From contig JAJEKV010000196.1 of NCBI GenBank assembly GCA_021234155.1, positions 186,001 through 250,000 of the forward strand: a stretch of 64,000 nucleotides of DNA, read 5' to 3'. Positions 45,495 through 55,694 of the stretch are shown here, piece after piece. Position 1 is the stretch's first letter. The number at the start of each line of letters is the position of its first letter. The stretch is from Isoetes taiwanensis (taxonomy: Eukaryota; Streptophyta; Lycopodiopsida; Isoetales; Isoetaceae). Under the pieces are notes generated by a model, which worked only from the letters and a program-made list of their open reading frames with translations, was not told where the DNA came from and did no database searches. Made by a program: the position numbers and the translations under genes.

Positions 45495-48012
45495 AGCATT
45501 CGATCACATTGACTCTTACTACGATGGAATGATGCCAAGGCACCACTCCATAGAAAGCTCTCGACGAGAGGAATCCAATGGTGTGGGCCCCACCTTCATC
45601 CGACCCTTTATTGGAAGTTACGGGCCTTTGAAGATGATTATAGAAAGGAAGCTTCCTAGAAATTCCATTCATAAATGTTGGTGTTACATCACTACTTTTT
45701 TTTATTAAATATAAGGGTGCCACCTCACTTCCTTTAATAAAAAATGCAATCAAATAAAATACTTAATGGCCAAGATTTCACCTCCCCCTTTTGATCCAAT
45801 GGCGAGATTTTGGAACCAAAAGCACTTTTGAGAGGTAGTTTCTTGGCACCTTCCTTATAAAAATCAAGGGCTAGAATTTATCCTTCCTTTTGATCCAAAT
45901 CTCAAAACATGTTGTGCATACCCAAAGGATCATGACATTTGCTACCTTAAGAAATGGACTAATAGAGATTAAAATGGATATGTAACACCCTCGTATATAA
46001 GTACCCTCATATCTATATACAAGTTTTTGTACTATGAGTGGGTGGTGACCCATGGTTTATGAAGATGTGGAAGTAAAATTTGTGAAGATATAGAAGTACT
46101 GTCATTATTTCCCCTGGGAGCTCATATTTAACATTTGAAAGCGGCAGAACAGGACCTATCAACCGGAATAGATTTGGATTCAGCAGGGTTCTGCGAGGGT
46201 TGTGGCAGCCTTGCAGAAGAATTCAAGGTGATGTGGCAGCCTTGATAAACCGCCTTGCATTTGTTGAAACATGAGGAAAGCATAAACGCCAAGATCCGAG
46301 CTTCCAACCACTTTGCAAATAGTTCTAAAGCTAATGCCCAAATATTCTGAGAGGTAATTATATTATTGATTGACTGATTTGAGTTTTGGGTTTCTAGGAA
46401 TGTGGCATTTGTTAAAATTGAATCATTTGATTTGTACTTTTTTGGGATTAAGAGCATTGGCAACACACCATGCAAGATTTAGCTTTGAATTTATAAGCCC
46501 AAGAGCATTGGAATCTAGTTTCGTTCAATTACAATCAACGATACAAGCGCAATTTGCTAAAATAGATTTCAGACACAAGATTGCATTTTTAAGGATGTGG
46601 AGCTACAATTTGAAAAAAACGTAATTTGTAGTGATCAAGCTATTTAATAAAGCAATTCTTTTTGCTTTCTTGATGCCTAAGTTATTATCTTTCGTAGGTA
46701 AGGTCCGAAATATTATGTAACATGAATAAGGATGGCAATAAACTCATAACTATTTGCATGACCATCCGCATGAAGCATGGGAATGTGAGCATTGGCTGTA
46801 GAACATCCGGTGCATTTTGCACAATATGCAATCACCAAAACCAAAACTCCTACCATCGGTGGTCGGGGATGAGACTATTATATCCCGGGTACTACCATCG
46901 GTGGTCGATGATGAGACTATTATACCCTTTACGGGATCTCGACCATAAATAAGAAACATATGTACAACACTTTTATCTCAAGTGCAATGCCCTGAAAGTA
47001 GATAGATCATTTAGTGGTATTTAATATGGTATTTAATTTCATGTCCAGGTAAAACCATGATCATTTACAAAACCTACATAATAGGATTACATTTAGCAAC
47101 AATCTATATCATAGCCGGACTTTTAAGTGGATCAAATAGGTTGATGCCGCTTGTGCTTCCTCAATTGCCATCAATTGTTGTCGCAAGTGGAAATATTTGC
47201 ACTTCTCTTCAATTTGTACACAATTTTAATAGCGCTTGAAAAAACAGATTCTTATTTGTCTCTTTCGGTTCAAAGTATAACTATTTTGAGTTTAAAGAGA
47301 AGATTTAAGCGAGGTATGCATTCCAAATCCCTCCAACAACTAGTCTCAAGTAACTCTGCCAATAGATGCAACATAGAGGAATGCAAAAAAGGTTACATTG
47401 CAACAAAGAACAGCCAAATAATTAGGCAATTGGTTACACAATATATATAAAGGGCCCTACCGCATCTGTAAGGCCGCAATAAAGTCTATATAGGTTGCAT
47501 AGGATATGTCTTGAAAAAATCTAAATTATCTCCATGGACTAAGGCAACAACCAAAAGATGGGTCGAAGCACAAAGCAAAGAGAGGACTTGAATGAGCCTT
47601 AAATTGTGCAATAATAGCTTTTTTTACGAGATCCCTCACTACTATTTGTAATTTAAATGCATACATGAGTAATTTTGTGCACTTAACGTTGTTCCTTCAT
47701 TATTCTTGCCATTCTTGGGCGGACTACGGATCACCGGGAGATATTTCTGGAACTAACAAATCACAATATTTTGCCAATCCTATTATAAACCACATCATCA
47801 AGTTTAAGAATACCGGCTACAACCTTTACAACAAAACCTAATCATAGCATGGCATGATAATCCTAAATAACATAGAAAAGGTACTTATATCATTGCAAAA
47901 GCGACAAAGCAAAGCACTAGGAGCAATGAATATGTTACAAATTTGAGACATTGCTATTGCTAACATGATATTAACGAAGTTGCTAACGTTCCACGGATGG
48001 TTGATAACCTTA
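45495..48012. other. AT-rich DNA of copy 2, no gene
   Basis: Counterpart of 35,082-37,580. Short ORFs only. In this half, copy 2 carries CGG-type strings where copy 1 has CAG/CTG (for example near 46,850-46,940). Confidence 0.5.
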
Positions 48013-48310
48013 CGCTTTTCCTTTTAAATGGCGATTGGGCTTCCTCATCAAACTAGTAATAACACAATGAAATAATCTTTTCGTAATGGAATTAATATAC
48101 TCGTCCAATAGAGTTAGGAATTTCATTGCCTTTGCCATAATGTCATGCAAATCCTTATGCTTCCTTTTAAATGGCGATTGGGCTTCTTCATCAAACTATC
48201 AAACTAGTAACACAATGAAATAATGCTGCTGGTAATGGAATTAAATAAATGAAATATACTCGCCTAGCAGAGTTAGAAACTTCATTGCCTTTACCATAAT
48301 GTCAGGCAAA
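48013..48310 (+). repeat. ~147-bp tandem repeat (2 units) at duplication edge
   Basis: Units at about 48,013-48,158 and 48,159-48,310 share 'ccttttaaatggcgattggg', 'aacacaatgaaataat' and 'cataatgtca.gcaaat'. The right breakpoint of the 10.4-kb duplication lies early in the second unit, which implicates this repeat in forming it. Confidence 0.75.
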
Positions 48311-49416
48311 TTCAAATCCAACAAGCTGCTCAAAGCTTACATCCTAAAATAGTGCAAAGAAGCTTATACCAGTTCGGGGTATAGTCTACTCCATCTTTCA
48401 CTTTTCAAGGCCACAGTTCTAAACTTATCTTTCAACCTTTTCTGTTGCAAACCTTCAGGCTGTTCTACATATTTGACAACTGCAAATTACAAAAGAGATT
48501 TATTTCATGCAGAACACATAATGCACAAGACTACAACAACTTAAATAGCACTTTTTGCATTTATTACCTCGTTTGGTTAAAGAACCCCATTTGGAGGACA
48601 CATGAAGCATCTCTTAGGCGCCGTAGTTTCAAACTGAAAGTTGAACAATTTATCAGGACTTTCTTGCAGTATGGACAAAAACTAAAAACGTGAACTACAA
48701 TCCAGCCCTATGGCCAAGTGGTTAGGCATATGAATCACTTACTTTAAATGCCACTAGGGACCAGCTAACATCTTTTATCTTCACTGCACTTTCAACCTGC
48801 TTGCCAGGTTCATTTGATGAATACAAAGCTTATCAGCACTGCAAAACATCAAACATTGTTACAACCATTTCTTATTTTTCTCCATAAAATATTGACATAG
48901 GTGTTACGATGTTGGCACCGAAAGTATTATCCAGGTCGTATAACCTGCAACATAAAAAAAAAATGGAGTCTTCAGAGAAACACGTCACCAGATGAATTAG
49001 GCTTGCAAATGGTAATGGATTTTGATTCATCATGTTCCTTTCCAAAGCAACCTCCACAAAGTGGAAAGCGAATTGAGAAATTATTCAGTGCATTGCCATC
49101 AAGGAGACTAGCATGGGATTTATTGCTCATCTGAACCATTATGCCCACACACGCTTTATGTAGAAGGGGTCTAAACCTCAACAGACGATATTGAAATACC
49201 AGGATGCCAAATCCTTGGAGAGACTATAATAAGAGGGTATAATTCCAAGGGGACTCACTTCACATTTTAGCTATCCAAACCAGAAGAAGAAAACACATAG
49301 ATAAACACGGACAACTTATCACGGATCAAGTTATGAAGCATATCTAAAGAAGAGAACAGAAAGCAAAGAACAAATCAGCCCTAATGACATACAAACAGGA
49401 ATAGCAACATGCTTAC
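48311..49416. other. Intergenic, possibly intronic, with no named gene
   Basis: A tRNA-like A-box ('ggccaagtggttaggc', about 48,711) without a B-box, and two short opposite ORFs at 48,900-49,180. Could be intron of the decayed IleRS sequence. Confidence 0.35.
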
Positions 49417-49483
49417 CTCACGGGCAATTCCAGCCTCCACGAGCGATTGACCGGGTCTTAAATCCAGAACAACTAACACATTG
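49417..49483 (-). pseudogene. Orphan exon of cytosolic isoleucyl-tRNA synthetase
   Basis: A 67-base reverse-strand exon encodes NVLVVLDLRPGQSLVEAGIARE, the segment found in the C-terminal region of eukaryotic cytosolic IleRS just before a VNRIQKLRKK-type motif. It has a consensus acceptor (CTACAG) on its 5' side and a consensus donor (GAG|GTAAGC) on its 3' side. Splice sites and codons are intact, yet no neighbouring IleRS exons were recognised within about 2 kb on either side. It is therefore either one exon of a gene with long introns extending beyond recognition, or a captured single-exon fragment. IleRS charges tRNA-Ile in the cytosol. Confidence 0.7.
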
Positions 49484-49719
49484 CTGTAGAACAGAAAGAT
49501 TTGTCAGACTTCTAGCTCAAGTAAAGATATTTCTTATTATGCAATTAAAGCCTACTTGAGACATCTTCTAAAACAGTTTTGAAACCATATTTCTAGCTCA
49601 AGTGGCCCTATTTATGTGGAAAGGGGACTAGATAATAACAGGACTTGCTTCCCTGACTTGATACATTCCTGCAAGCCATATTTTCATAAAGGTGCAGTTT
49701 ACTACTGTAATATCCTCCT

Positions 49720-49935
49720 TATGATGGAGATAGAAGCTTAGAGCATTCACTAAACCAGCAATGCTTTGCACTAAACTTGGAGCAAAGGCGATGAGGCAAT
49801 CTTTAACTCAGTGGCCTGCCAAAAGATTCTCTTAATTATGGAGATAGAAGCTTAGAGCATTCACTAAACCAGTGATGCTTTGCTCTACACTTGGAGCACA
49901 GGCAATGAGGCAATCTTTAGCTCGGTGGCCTGCCT
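49720..49935 (-). repeat. ~109-bp tandem duplication (2 units)
   Basis: Units at about 49,718-49,823 and 49,827-49,935 share 'atggagatagaagcttagag', 'cattcactaaaccag', 'atgaggcaatcttta' and 'gtggcctgcc'. About 10% diverged. Confidence 0.85.
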
Positions 49936-51270
49936 CACCACAGAAAAACCCCCCTTGGACCAAGAATCATGTTTTGAGCTCTGATATAAGAAGCAGCATT
50001 GAAGTTTGTCTTTTAACATATCAAAATAAGCTCCAAGTAAAGAGAGAAATTGGCTTATTGTGAGGTTATACTATACACAGAATTTGGGCCAGATTCTACT
50101 GATGAGAACTGAAGTATATTAAAAACCAAACATTCCCAGATTGCCACCTCACAACTGTTGCTCAGTGTTCGCCTGCCAATTATAAATATCAGACACAAAG
50201 AAGCACCATGCAAGGTTTGTGGCAATGCAGCTTTTCCAGTGGGATAAGACAAAGGGAGAAATGCTGATGACTGGTATCTATGAAAACGAAATTGTCAAGA
50301 AGACGGTGGCTTCAGAGAAATCCTGGTCAATACAACTGCTCTGATAAACTTCTTATTGATGAGACAAACCACCCAGACAAATGTCTTTTCAGACGATTTT
50401 ATCATAAGAGAACAAACCAACTTGTGAACAATTTAAGATGCTACAGCGGCCAAACAAACAATAAGAGGCTCTGTCGCAAAATGACCCTGCATGCAAGTAC
50501 ATTGCACTACACTTTGTTTTTCTTTTTAAATATAAGAACTGTAGAACAACTTTGCTTCAAATACGAAGATAGACAGAATTTCGTACCTCTTGCTTAACAG
50601 AAAGGCCGGATTTCAACAGGCAAGAATCAAATGCTTCAGCTTGCAAAGCTCAAAGACCAGGCCGCAGCTGGCCATCAATAGTACCATTCTCACCTGGCCA
50701 AATTGACGGATCAGAACCCTAATTCTAAGATAAGTAGGGAAAAAAACGAAAAAGTGCCTGTTATAAGAACTTGTGTATCTGTGTCCAGGCAGCAGGTCGG
50801 AATGGCTCCAAGAGGGGCCGAAACTGGTCCAGACAGATCGATTTGGTGTGTTAAGGGCCAACAAACCCTGGATTGTAGCCATGGTAGCCGGACTCGCAGC
50901 ATCAAAGCGACCTGGGAAGGTCGAATCCAGGGCCAGGAGGTCTCACGGCTGTACCGTTGTTTAGGAAGAGCAGGAATCGGACGCCACTCGTCTGGGCTCT
51001 ATAAAATAGCATCAGAAATGTTAAATCCATGCTAGACGAAAACCCCACCAAACCCTTTACCTGTAATCCAAGGATGCGAGCTCTTTGCCCCCATGTCTCG
51101 TTACGGTAACGCTTAGGCATGACGGAGTCGGTGGCCTTCACTACGATCTCTCCATTTACTCCAACCTTCAAAAATTGCTTCACTACGATCTCTTTGCCAC
51201 ATCATGAAGGCTCATTAAATGTTAGTGCCAACTCATCAATTTGCAATCATTGCACATAACCTAGATGAAA
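49936..51270 (-). other. Exon-like reverse stretches of an unidentified gene
   Basis: Reverse-strand stretches look partly coding: 51,064-51,160 contains VVKATDSVMPKRYRNETWGQ followed by RARILGLQ and a good donor (TTACAG|GTAAAG); 50,595-50,700 contains TIDGQLRPGL and LLKSGLSVKQE followed by GTACGA. 'cactacgatctct' is repeated at about 51,138 and 51,180. No family was recognised. They are on the same strand as the IleRS exon, but nothing links them to it. Confidence 0.3.
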
Positions 51271-51470
51271 AATTTCGACGGCCGAAATGAAATGCCCTAA
51301 TTCCAAGGGTTAAGATTAAAAGCCCCAATTTAGGTGGGTTGCTTGGGGATGATGACGTGGCATCCCCTCGGCCTTCAGATCTCACAATCCGGACCGTTCA
51401 GACGGCGACACCTCGGGTTACATAAAGTGGCGGGTTACATAAGGGGGCAGCTTATATAATTGTATATATA
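51271..51470. other. GACGGCCGA-type repeat, third occurrence
   Basis: Related to 33,331-33,860: 'ttcgacggccgaaatgaaat', 'atgccctaattccaagg', 'ggttgcttgggga' and then 'tataattgtatatatata'. This is probably the same transposable-element end region as in the 10.4-kb unit, located outside it. Confidence 0.5.
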
Positions 51471-52380
51471 TAACAGATATAATAGGATAATAGAATAGAT
51501 ATATCAATTTAATTATTTGGAGTTTATATGCAATAAAAGATATTGGATTGCATGATTAATTTCAATACACGAAACAGTTACACAAGGATGTGATTTCCTT
51601 TTGTAGTAAGAAAGATTTTCATCTAATTCATGGCTTAGATTTTGTTTTCCTTGGCTGTGATCCTGTACATAGTTACAATATAATACACAAATAATATATG
51701 CTCCGTATGTGTGTTAAAAGCAAACCATTTAGCTACCACATTTATAGCATGAAGAATCCAATTCACATGCTAACCTTTTTAACAATAATCAAGACTTAAA
51801 AAGATCGTTAGTTGGTTCCTTATGGCATGGGCATAAAATGCCACTCATATATCTGGTGGTACCCAAGCAATGCAACAATAATTCTAATTGCAAGGTATGC
51901 TTTAAAAGGTATAAATGAGACAACTAAATTGCCACAAAACAAGATGTTTGCTCGATCTAAGTGACCTTCCTGGGTCTAGGAATGTATACACAATATAGTG
52001 TTAAATTTTAAAAGAAACACACAATGTTTAATACTATTTTCATTCATATATATCAAACTATACAATAGTTTCAAAAGCCTACTATTGACAATATGCTTAA
52101 ATGTTGATAACCCCCAAGGGAACATATAGGGTTTGCCATTATCGTGGTACATGCCAAACTTGGAGAAGGCCAAAAAGCCCTTAGTTATATCAAAGAAATG
52201 CAATTACAAGTTTCCAACATTTGCAAGTTATATCAATGCAATGAAAAGTTCCCAACATTTGCAAGTTACCAAATTATGCCCAGCCTCACTTAGCTTATTG
52301 ATTAAGGAATAATGAGCTAAACCCAATCCATTAGAGCATATCATTCATTCTCTTGAATATCATTTACACATTCTTAACTT
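51471..52380. other. AT-rich intergenic DNA leading to a Helitron end
   Basis: No gene. It contains the repeated phrase 'cccaacatttgcaagtta' around 52,210-52,270. The last part may be the body of the Helitron that ends at 52,410. Confidence 0.45.
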
Positions 52381-52410
52381 ATGCCCATCAACGCTGGGCA
52401 CCATTACTAG
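52381..52410 (+). mobile_element. Helitron 3' end (copy 3)
   Basis: Hairpin GCCCATC-AAC-GCTGGGC (one mismatch) at 52,383-52,399, then ACCATTA and terminal CTAG (52,407-52,410) followed by T. Same family as the ends at 5,444, 5,818, 11,678 and 14,970. Confidence 0.65.
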
Positions 52411-52780
52411 TAACACAATAACAGCTTAACTATTTCATATAAGCAATTTGTAACTTTTGCTTCTCCTTGTGACCTTCGTCCGCAAATGCAACTTGTTTAC
52501 CTGCCTTATTAAGATAAGATAAGGAGAAATTAGGTCCACGTGCAGTGCCGTCAAGCAGGTATTCACAATTCGTTCACGTGCAGTGCGCATGAACGAATTC
52601 TGAAGACCTGCTAGACGCGCACTTCACGTGGACGAATAATGAATTCGTCCTTGTGGTTTTTCATGTCCATATTTTTATAAGTATTTATTTATGCTATAAG
52701 GAGAAAGTAGGTTCACACGCAATGCACGTCGAGCAGGTATTCACAATTCGTTCACACGCAGCATCTTTCAGGTAAAATAT

Positions 52781-52919
52781 TACATCCCATAAACTTTGGG
52801 TTGAAGCATAGTGTCTTTGCTTAATAATTGAATTGATCATAATTGATTTGGAAGTGATCTATGATCAATTCACCGATTAAGAATAGCTATTATGCTTCAG
52901 GCTAAGTTTATGTGATGTA
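52781..52919. mobile_element. Foldback MITE (~140 bp)
   Basis: Arms 52,781-52,835 and 52,866-52,919 are imperfect inverted repeats ('tacatcccataaactttggg' against 'tacatcacataaacttagcc' in reverse), separated by a ~30-base loop. Coding-free, as expected of a MITE or snapback element. Confidence 0.7.
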
Positions 52920-52952
52920 GTGAGTTTCTGCTCTGAGGGTGTGTTGAGTGTA

Positions 52953-53050
52953 AGCTATCAGCACCTAGTTCCTGGTCTGAAAAAAACTTCACCTGCAAGA
53001 TTAGTATGCATGTGGAATACTAGATCAGAGACCAGGTGCTGGTGTTAGCT
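52953..53050. mobile_element. Second foldback hairpin (~98 bp)
   Basis: Arms 52,953-52,980 ('agctatcagcacctagttcc') and 53,025-53,050 ('gaccaggtgctggtgttagct') are inverted repeats with a ~45-base loop. Both hairpins lie inside larger inverted arms (52,727-52,760 and 53,063-53,100). Confidence 0.6.
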
Positions 53051-53461
53051 TTAGCATCTCTGCGCCAGCGCGTGAACGAATTGTGAAATACTACTCGACG
53101 CGCACTGCGTGTGAACGAATAATGAATTGAAGTCCTTGTGGTTTTTTCTGTCCTTATGCTTATAAGTATTTATGCTATAAGGAGAAGTTAGTTTTTTGCG
53201 CAGTGCGCGTGAACGAATAATGAATTCAATTCCTTGTAGTTTTGCATGTTCTTATGCTATTCTTCATTGCAGCCCCATGTCTGTTCATTTTCTAGTAATG
53301 TCTGACGCATCTTGGGTGTAAAATCGCTATTGGGGTACAACTTTTGGCGAAGCGTTTAAGCACTTTAAGTGCTGAAACTCGCGGACGTCGAAGCCCGTCA
53401 TGCCCTTCTCCCTCCTTTTCCTCTGGGCGCGAAAACTCAGATCAGTGTTTTACTGTTGACG

Positions 53462-53766
53462 ATGGAGGCATGGGGCGCGGATGATTTTCACACCATCAGA
53501 GGTCTGTGCAATTCGGGGGTGAAGCCCCACGAGGAAGAAGCTTGGTTGGAAAATAATGTCACGGATCGAGATTGGGATTCTGTTTGGACAAAGAAGTTGA
53601 ACAAGGGAAAGATAAAATGGCATCGCGTGCAAAGGAGCATCTTCAAGAGAAGTTGGAAACACTCTGTAGAAAAATCTACAAGAATTGTCACAACAAAGAA
53701 GTAAGAAAAGCAACGGCCCTTGCTTTTGCGCGTTTGAAAATTGCACTAGATCAATACTTGCACTGA
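53462..53766 (+). pseudogene. Coding-like sequence of unknown family
   Basis: The plus strand opens at ATG 53,462 (MEAWGADDFHTIRGLCNSGV) and continues with EEEAWLENNVTDRDWDSVWT and KKLNKGK. Codon quality then shifts to another frame (MASRAKEHLQEKLETLCRKI, then KEVRKATALAFARLKIALDQ), which closes at 53,766. The two parts read together as one acidic-then-basic helical protein, so a frame break or unspliced intron lies between them. No domain recognised. It could be the 5' part of the gene whose HAD exon lies at 55,438. Confidence 0.45.
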
Positions 53767-54880
53767 GGAACACAAAGTAAACCGGGCTGCATTTGTCGCG
53801 TGCAATGTCAAAGATACCACAACAATAGACAAGTAAAAACAGAGGCGGATGTTGTAGCACATGTTAGGAAAACTGAAATGAAGGCAAAGCCAAAGGTGGC
53901 AGCTGGATCAAATGAGGTCAGTGCATGTGATGAAAACATAAAAACCTTAGAGAATGCAATCTGAGGAGATTGGAAAATCAGTTTTACTTATCACAAAGAA
54001 TCCGGAAGCGTAGGGAAGTGAGCTAAAAGGCAATGAGAAGGCCCTCGAATTACGAGAAAATAGATGTTGGAAGAGGCTGAAAACAGGTTTTAAGACAAAG
54101 CCCGCGAGATGATTTGGCTACAAAAGCGGGGAGGAGTTCAAGCTTAATCCAACATGTGAGTTGGAGGCGAAATTAAAGATTTGGAGCGGTCGTCCGGATG
54201 AAAACTTGGCACGCGAGGAACAAGGTACAAAAAGCAATGAACCCTACATCCGTTAATGAGCACGTCAAACGTAAACTCAAACTTGAGGAGGAGTTAAAAG
54301 TTCTCGAAGAAGAACAGAGACTACGCATTTCTACATAAACAATTTGTGGAAGCTGAAAATGGATACTCCCGCAACATTTAGCATCTCTACTATTATCACG
54401 AGATAAGTTGCTAGTGGAAGATCCATTTTATACATGTTTAAGCATGTGGTGCGGAATTCACTAAAGCTTACGGGTTAAGTTTAGCAATGAATTGCCAACA
54501 TGAGTATCATATAGCTTGTTGTTCATTGTTGAGAGGAGGACAATGTATTCATGGTTGCCCGGAAAGGTGCGGAGGGTATATTTGACGAGCTAGGTTTTGG
54601 CCATGTTGCGAGGTGCTTCAAATAGTACACCAAAAAGGATGTGTTAATCCGATCACGCAATTGAGGTCTCACCGGATTTCGGGGTTCAAAGAAGGACAAT
54701 GGTGCCATTTGAAGATGCACAACACGCAAAGTCCTATAGGAGTACTGATCAATTGTGGCCCGATTTGATTGCAACAATGAGAACCACCACCACCGGTCCA
54801 AGAAGGCGCCCAAGAAGCTATAGAAGAAGGCGTAAACAAAGGCACCGGTTATAAACACAAAGACACCGGTTGTAAACGGC
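53767..54880 (+). other. Decayed coding-like region
   Basis: Charged, coiled-coil-like scraps (KLKLEEELKVLEEEQRLR near 54,270-54,325) and a Cys/His-rich scrap (CQHEYHIACCSLLRGGQCIH near 54,500-54,545) occur on the plus strand, interrupted many times. No gene model can be supported. Confidence 0.35.
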
Positions 54881-54887
54881 ACCGGTT

Positions 54888-55169
54888 GTGGAAAAAAACA
54901 GAACCCGATTGTACACCTTTGAAGCACCTAAGGAAGTTGAGGGAGTAATTCCATCGGATGAGGGCAACTTGGCTGAATATTTGCGTAAAAGGAAAGGGCG
55001 AAGAACAAAGAGGGGTAAGCCGGAGGATAGCAAACAAGTTGTTCGGGCTACAAGAAAGAGAACAAGAAGTAGCTATGCAAAAGATGCGGGAAGCGGTCTC
55101 AATCATGACACCACACATATCGAAGTGTGTTTCAAGAAAATGCGAGAATCGGGCCCTCAAGTTTGGTGA
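54888..55169 (+). pseudogene. Basic, nuclear-protein-like open stretch
   Basis: 93 plus-strand codons with a strongly basic region (LRKRKGRRTKRGKPED, then RKRTRSSYAK) that looks like a nuclear localisation signal. It lies 270 bases upstream of the FCP1-like exon on the same strand. FCP1-family proteins act in the nucleus, so it may be part of the same gene. That is inference only. Confidence 0.35.
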
Positions 55170-55437
55170 GCGATCTTCAACAAGTGATTCTTGCCATTAC
55201 TAACCCCGGAAGGGGGGGTATGGGCATTGTTGGGCAAGAAGGCCACAACTTAGTGTTGCTTAAAACATTGAATATTATTGATTTTCTTTTGTTGCATTCA
55301 CTGTAGGATTGCCAGTTGATTTTGTTAGGTCAGAGAATCCTGCTGTTGATACAGAAAGGTTTCCACATTCAACCCATTTTTCATTTTCATCTTCATCTAT
55401 TTATTCATGTAGTAATTCCTGTTGTGTTGGTATTCAG

Positions 55438-55694
55438 GATGTTCCAACGTACTAAATATTGATTTGCCAGCCAAAGATAAACTCATTGTCTTGGATTTAA
55501 ATGGCGTGTTGGTAAAAACATTTGGTGCAAATGAACACATACGCTTGGAAGCAGGATTGACAATGACATACACTAGCAGAAAGAAAGTGATATTCAGACC
55601 AGAAGCAGTGTTCTTCTTGAAGACTTTGTTACAGAAGTGTTGTGTTGGTATATGGTCATCAATGCAACTCTCCAATGTGGAAGATGTGCTGCAA
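55438..55694 (+). pseudogene. FCP1/SCP-like HAD phosphatase domain exon
   Basis: An exon with acceptor TATTCAG| at 55,437 and donor CAA|GTACTC after 55,694. It encodes KLIVLDLNGVLVKTF (HAD motif I, in the DLNGVL form found in plant FCP1-homology proteins), then VIFRPEAVFFLKTLLQKC and CVGIWSSMQLSNVEDVLQ (the FRP...FL..... / VGIWSS block). This is the N-terminal half of the domain; motifs III and IV are not seen downstream. FCP1-type enzymes dephosphorylate proteins such as the RNA polymerase II tail. The second Asp of the classical DxD is Asn here, as in several plant members. No complete gene could be built, so it is either one exon of a long-intron gene or a fragment. Confidence 0.7.

Larger units (their letters stand above)
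37796..48184 (+). repeat. 10.4-kb tandem duplication, copy 2
   Basis: Direct copy of 27,421-37,772. It starts at the same point inside the Gypsy protease and ends at 'aaatggcgattgggcttctt' (48,165-48,184). Beyond this the sequence continues with a second ~150-base repeat unit not present at the copy 1 junction, so copy 2 keeps the original right flank and copy 1 keeps the original left flank (the rest of the Gypsy relic). Confidence 0.92.
52500..53265. repeat. Satellite-like unit with GTTCACGTGCAGTGCGC core (3 units)
   Basis: A unit composed of 'ctataaggagaa', an inverted core (GTTCACRCGCA...GCGCGTGAAC), 'gaataatgaattc', 'tccttgtggtttttc' and 'ataagtatttatgc' occurs at about 52,500-52,690, 52,691-53,170 and 53,171-53,265. 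The middle unit is longer because it contains two foldback hairpins. CACGTG-type palindromes in the core could bind bHLH/bZIP factors, but no gene is shown to be controlled by it. Confidence 0.6.

Noticed and set aside
48705-48770. tRNA gene
   Set aside because: 'ggccaagtggttaggc' resembles an A-box, but no B-box or acceptor-stem pairing follows at tRNA distance.
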